This document shows positions 59,368-64,000 of a stretch of DNA of 64,000 nucleotides, piece by piece. Numbering within the stretch: the first letter of the stretch is position 1; each line of letters begins with the position of its first letter. Below the pieces are notes generated by a model that saw only the letters and a program-made list of their open reading frames with translations, made no database searches and was not told where the DNA came from. This DNA comes from Ctenosaura bakeri. Lineage: Eukaryota; Chordata; Lepidosauria; Squamata; Iguanidae. A program made the position numbers and the translations under genes. The stretch spans positions 682,001-746,000 of the forward strand of contig CAOLHI010000249.1 in the NCBI GenBank assembly GCA_948474755.1. Reading direction: 5' to 3'.

Positions 59368-60272
59368 AAGATATATCACTGAATACTAAAGTTAATATTG
59401 TCCATGCCATTATATTTCCAGTTTCTATGTATGGTGGTAAAGGCTGGACAGTGAAGAAAGCTGATAGGAAGAAAACCAACTCATTCAAAAGGTGGTGCTG
59501 GAGAAGAGTTCTACTGACACCTGGAGCCTTTTTGCACCTTACCTTTTCACGGAGGTGGGGGGCGGCGCTCGCGCAAGAAGCCTCAGCAGGAACACTGCCA
59601 TTTCCCTGCTGCTTCAGTTCTGCATCAGCTTCCTGGTTGCACAAGCACTGTGCGAACGCCCTGCCTCTTCCTACCGCAGCGCAACCTGGGAATAGTGGGT
59701 TAGCGCTGAGGCAGGAAGCACGACTGGCCCGGCTTCCGACGCACCGCACACCAGGTAAGTGCACTAGGGCCCCAGGAGCATTGTGCGACCGCGCACTATC
59801 TTCGGCTTTAAGCCAAAAATGAAAAAGTGTGCGCGCGGTCCGCATCAGGCCCTTGAGCATTGCGTAAATGGGAGTGCATCATGCAGACCGCTCCTGCCAT
59901 TTACACGACACTCAAGGGGCCCCCTCACTTTAGAAACACCGTGCAAAAAGGGCCCTGGACTGGTAAAATGAATGGTTCCTACAGCACATCAAGCTTGAAC
60001 TCTCCCCAGAAGCCAAGATGACTAAACTGAGGATGTCATGTTTTGGGCATATCATGAGAAGACGAGACTTACTAGAAAAGACAAAAATGCTTGGTAAGGT
60101 AGAAGGCAGTACCAAAAAAGGAAGAACACATAACAGATGGATAGACTCAACCAATGAAGACATGCCCCTGAATCTGTAAGACCTGAGCAGGGCGATTGAT
60201 GATAGGATGACGTAGAAGCCTCTCATTCAGACAGTCACCATGAGTCGAAGTCGACTTGATGACAGTTAATGA
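59368..60272 (+). mobile_element. RTE/BovB LINE 3' end, sense, split by an insertion
   Basis: A decayed BovB C-terminus: AIIFPVSMYGGKGWTVKKAD, then FKRWCWRR, the insertion at 59524-59954, then a block with KLRMSCFGHIMRRRDLLEKT and RTHNRWIDSTNE. The family's 3' end AGTCGAAGTCGACTTGATGA closes it near 60272. The homologous sequence is continuous across the insertion when one CTG is kept. Compare 1908-2335. Confidence 0.8.
59524..59954. mobile_element. CpG-rich GGCC-ended element inside BovB (TSD CTG)
   Basis: The ends GAGCCTTTTTGCACC and, from the right, GGCCCTTTTTGCACGG are flanked by CTG (59521-59523, 59955-59957). A hairpin lies at 59787-59840 (GACCGCGCAC against GTGTGCGCGCGGTC, inner TTCGGCTT/AAGCC) and a splice-donor consensus CAGGTAAGT at 59752-59760. 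It is opposite in orientation to 35216-35636. Open frames on both strands are incidental. Confidence 0.85.
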
Positions 60273-62917
60273 CCATTCTCTCCAGTACATTCTTGCTTTT
60301 AGCACATGTTCAAGACATAAAACACACACAAAAACAGGAAGGTGTGTTAAAAATGTGAATGGCTGAAAAGAGACCAATTGAAAAACATGCACAATTGAAA
60401 AAATATGCACATTCCTCAGTCCAAGGGAGAAATACATACAAAAATATGTACAATTTTTGTTTAAACTTGACCAGTAAAACAAAAAGAAAACAAACCCCAG
60501 ACCCAACAACTTCACAATGATGCACAGGAGTCAGGAATAAAAAACACAGGCTTCCAGATGATATAAACCAATGCAGATGGGATTCAGACAAATGCAGTGA
60601 AATCAAGATAGAGAGATTTTTTACATCCCTTCTTAAAGCCGACAGGAGATTCGAAATGAGCTTCTGCAGCCAGGTAATTTACAGTAAATCTTATTTTCTA
60701 TTGAAGTTACCTTTTTAAAGCCCCTCTGGAGTATCTCCTAGGCCATGGCTCATGCTTTCAAACTACCTTTCTATACTTTCCCTCTCTTATTTGTAACACT
60801 TCCTTTAGTACTAATTGAAAATAAGTTCTCTTTCCAAAAAAAAAAAAAAGGGGGTTTCTTTTCAGTCCCCCACACCACCTTTCTGTCTTACATTTCCAGT
60901 CCAGCAGAAGCCCCTTAGATCCTCTTCTGTTTGTTCTCTTTTTTAGCATGACACTGATATTTAGTGGGATGTTCCTTCTACCTAAGAACAGCTGTATGCA
61001 CATAGCCAGCCTTTTGGGGAACTATGCATATCATTCTGTGGCCTTTACCAACTGTGATTCTTTATGTTACATTATTAAATATAGTGAATTTGCATGAAAC
61101 TATTGGCAGAAGCTAGGTGACCCTGGCAAGAGTTTTGTAATAAAGCATACTTTCTTTTAAGTTGCCCTCAGGGTTGGAAAAATGATTTCAGGTTCACATG
61201 TACCAATCTCAACTTTGTGGATACAGCATCAGAATTTAAAGTGCTACTGATTATTGAATATTTTCAGATTCCTAAGGACCAGTAATTAGTTAATTAGTTC
61301 ATAGCATGGTACATCATATTTTGCTTTACCACCAATACAGAGCTACTAACAGGATATGAGGTACTATCTAAATTGAAATTTGCTGCAAATTTTGGGATTA
61401 CACAAAGCATAGCACCTGAGGAATTTGGAGGGACCAAAAAGCTTTTTAGAGGGGTTCTATACAGAGCTTTGGGAATACAACTCTCAGTATCCTCAAGCCA
61501 GCAAGTAATTTTTCCAAGCTCTGGCCAGTTTTAATGTCAAATTAAGTGTACTTTCAAATGATGTCAATGAAAAGAAAATAAGGCCCTGTAAAATTTCTCA
61601 AGAATGTGTGTAATTGTGTGTGTTCTGTGTACCTTTATGAAATAACATGGGTAGTGAGCTTATGGCAAAGAAGTAAATGTGTGACATGTATACCCTCAAC
61701 TATTAAGGCACAGGTTTAAACAAACAGCAGGTTACTCATACAACAAAACTTTCCCACTGTGACCTTCACACTATAGATCCTTTAACTTCACAAAAAAACT
61801 GCTTCAGAAGGTCAGGGAGCAGTGTGAGATAGAGCAGACAAAGAATCTTGACACCTTGACAAACTTAACCTGAAACTAATTTTTATTCTCTCCTTCTAAC
61901 AACCAGCCTCCTTGCAAAGTGCCATCTTGTAAGCATAGTGCATCGACAACTAGCAACACATCTTCCTTTCTGAGAATAACTACAAGTAAACACACATGCC
62001 AACACACAATTTTTATGGATAAAAATACACATTAAAACATGAGCAATATCAAAGTAGGTTGAATGCTGAAATATCACGAAGTAAGTAATCATGAGTCCAG
62101 TGTTACCCAACTACCATTTTTCGGGTAAACAGATACTGGTAATCAAAGCTATAACATTAGCATTGTAGAAGTAGTGAACTTTTATATTAAATTGCACTAA
62201 ACACATCTTTTCAATATTTTCACTGGCTTCTTGGTGGATCACTTCTATCCAAGTCAATAAAAGGAAACTTTTCCTCTTTAAATTTTACTGATATTATATC
62301 TCCTCTGAGGGTTCTATTTTTAGACATCAGTTTCTCACTTCAGCCCAAGTCCCATTTTTTTTTAACATGTGTGTGCACACACATACACAAACATGGTCTT
62401 CCAACTGATAGCAATTATAGTAACCAAGATATAAATTTGCATGTATCATAAACTATAAAATTATGTCAGGAATAGAATTTTACCATCAAATTCTAGCTGC
62501 TGAGAGGTAATATTAGTAAACAAAATCCATGATAATCCACTAGAGGCTGTTGGCAGAAGATGTCATCAAGATGCATCTGTCTATGGGACACTGCATGATG
62601 CTTCTGTTTTTCCCATCCCACAAGTGATGGAATAAATGTTCAGGGGGACTATCACACCAAATTTATGCATCCTGGAGGTGGTGAAAGATAGGCTGTAATA
62701 GAGGTCTGCAGAACTCTTATGCTACACTGGCTCTTAGCATTTGCTTAGTAGTTGGGTGTCATGAAAAGATAACTAACTGTTCTTAATTTAATTTGTTTTA
62801 CAGTGCTTGTGCCCCATGTATCAAAGTACTTTGGCTATCTTTAGGTTCTGACATAGATTTGTGTGGGCACCATTTAGTTCTTCACCTTGGGCAGCAATAT
62901 CTCTTGAGGCCAGCTCA
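60273..62917. other. Non-coding, nothing firm
   Basis: About 2.6 kb. AC-rich degenerate motifs lie at 60300-60500 and 61960-62090, and an A tract at 60836-60850. No exon. Confidence 0.35.
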
Positions 62918-63119
62918 GTCCATTACTGCACTACACTGTTACAGTGTTATTATTCTACTTTCAACATCCTGTGGAAGTCTGGGGTTTCTAGTTTACTGAG
63001 ACCAAAGAGCTCTCTCACTGAGAATTCTAAAAGCCCTTCCCTAAACGGCAAACCCAAGGATTCCATAGGGTGATGAAAGTGGAATAATAGCACTATAGCA
63101 GTGTAGTGTGGAAATGACC
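62918..63119. mobile_element. Palindromic ~200-bp MITE
   Basis: GTCCATTACTGCACTACACT and the mirrored GTGTAGTGTGGAAATGACC, with the usual core CATCCTGTGGAAGTCTGGGG and its mirror. The flanking 3-mers do not match. Confidence 0.75.
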
Positions 63120-63210
63120 TTTACTGCACCAATAAGAAACTTTCTGTCTGATTATGTACTGGAATGCCATAGCCAAATATATGTTCAAGTCACAACATGT
63201 GGGATGGAAT

Positions 63211-63710
63211 GGTCCTTTCTGCACGAGGTGAGTGATTTGCTCCTTGCTCTTACTCACCACTTCTTCTTGGCTAGAAGCAATGCAGACTCTCCCTTAAGCC
63301 CTTCTGCAGGGCTCCTCTATTTGTTCTAGGGTGATGCGGAGCAGTGCGAGGTCTTTAGATCCGCACTGGTGGGGCTTACAAAATGGTGGCTTCAGGTTGT
63401 TTGTGGGTCTGGACCAACCACTGAAGCTGGCCATGCCCACAGCCCACCCTCCGCTGATTGCAGGCTTGCATTGGTGCGAATCTGCGCATCTGCACAACTG
63501 AGCAGGAATGCAATGGTGCACTCCGGAAAACTGAAAGACCTTTTTTTCTGGTCTTCACATAGTGCACTGGAGAACCACTTGGGGGCATTTTGGATTGGAC
63601 TTAGGTGTGGAACTAAGGTAAATAGTCAGAACCTAGTCCGATCCAAGGTGCGGGCGACCTCCGTGACAGGATGCCTTGGCCCATCTTAACTTCCCTGTGT
63701 GGAAAGGGCT
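63211..63710. mobile_element. GGCC-ended element, subfamily 1 (TSD AAT)
   Basis: The ends GGTCCTTTCTGCACGAGG and, from the right, AGCCCTTTCCACACAGGG are flanked by AAT (63208-63210, 63711-63713). It has the shared core AAAATGGTGGCTTC...GAAGCTGGCC. A hairpin with outer GTGCACT/AGTGCAC and inner GAAAGACC/GGTCTTC lies at about 63516-63566. Confidence 0.8.
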
Positions 63711-64000
63711 AATGTAAGACCAATGCGAAGGAGAGAATTATCCCTAAATTGGGAGAATATTTCCCCCCTAGCCCCCCCCGGTCCCCCGAAAAAGCCCAAA
63801 CTTTGAAAAATGAAATCAATGACTACAGCAGACACTGGCAGTCACATCTGGGGGGGGATCCTGGCCCCTATGCAAAGGGCCCCACACCACCCACCCCATT
63901 AGAGGGAGGTGCAGGAGGCAGCATGGAGAGGGCACAGTGGTGGTCTTTTCTCTCGGCCCGGGGATGCAGCAACAGCTGTGGCTGGGGGCTGTCACACCCA
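63711..64000. other. G/C-tract-rich window edge
   Basis: Runs of C and G (about 63763-63788, 63850-63860) at the edge of the window. Nothing else recognised. Confidence 0.4.

Noticed and set aside
59363..59860. 165-codon minus-strand frame and 131-codon plus-strand frame
   Set aside because: They cross the border between a BovB fragment and an inserted element, so they cannot be real genes.
1..64000. CRISPR array, bacterial operon, integron or phage
   Set aside because: No regularly spaced direct repeats, ribosome-binding sites or compact gene strings. The content is that of a vertebrate repeat-rich region.

Overview
The window looks like intergenic or deep-intronic DNA from a squamate reptile (lizard or snake). 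The evidence is a Sauria SINE with its tRNA-like head and Bov-B-like tail (28939-29171), several RTE/BovB LINE fragments, L1, CR1 and L2-type 3' ends, Helitrons, and many short inverted-repeat DNA transposons. I found no convincing host exon, tRNA, rRNA or CRISPR. Every recognisable coding stretch belongs to a retrotransposon, and nearly all other short open frames are chance or lie inside repeats. The species cannot be fixed from sequence alone.

Layout. 0-18.8 kb: AT-rich sequence with palindromic MITEs (871, 4710, 12047, 12356), an L2-type 3' end joined to a Helitron (4914-5784), a CR1 3' end (9460-9960), a very CpG-rich element with a minisatellite inside (12888-13572) and a second Helitron (15864-16251). 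18.84-23.95 kb: one L1 with a 13-bp target duplication, its 5' part inverted (twin priming) and the middle of ORF2 deleted. 24-34 kb: an AT-rich inverted-repeat element, a foldback element, the Sauria SINE and several low-confidence LTR-like blocks. 35-46 kb: more inverted-repeat elements and a three-layer nest (MITE, MITE inside it, Helitron tail) at 37961-38621. 47.6-49.2 kb: a decayed antisense L1. 54.7-57.5 kb: a decayed antisense BovB LINE interrupted by two hAT-like elements, each with an 8-bp target duplication. 59.4-60.3 kb: a sense BovB end interrupted by a CpG-rich inverted-repeat element. 62.9-63.7 kb: two more inverted-repeat elements.

The strongest unexpected signal is a group of at least ten non-autonomous DNA transposons with related ends (GGCC-C/A-TTTCC-GCAC). 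Eight of ten have exact 3-bp flanking duplications that do not follow the usual TWA rule, and several have a central hairpin whose two arms change together between copies. Several also keep a consensus 5' splice-site motif. No transposase for them lies in the window. The other clear stories are a Helitron family carrying a piece of the palindromic MITE, and insertions whose order can be read because removing them (with one target copy) restores the host LINE's sequence continuity.
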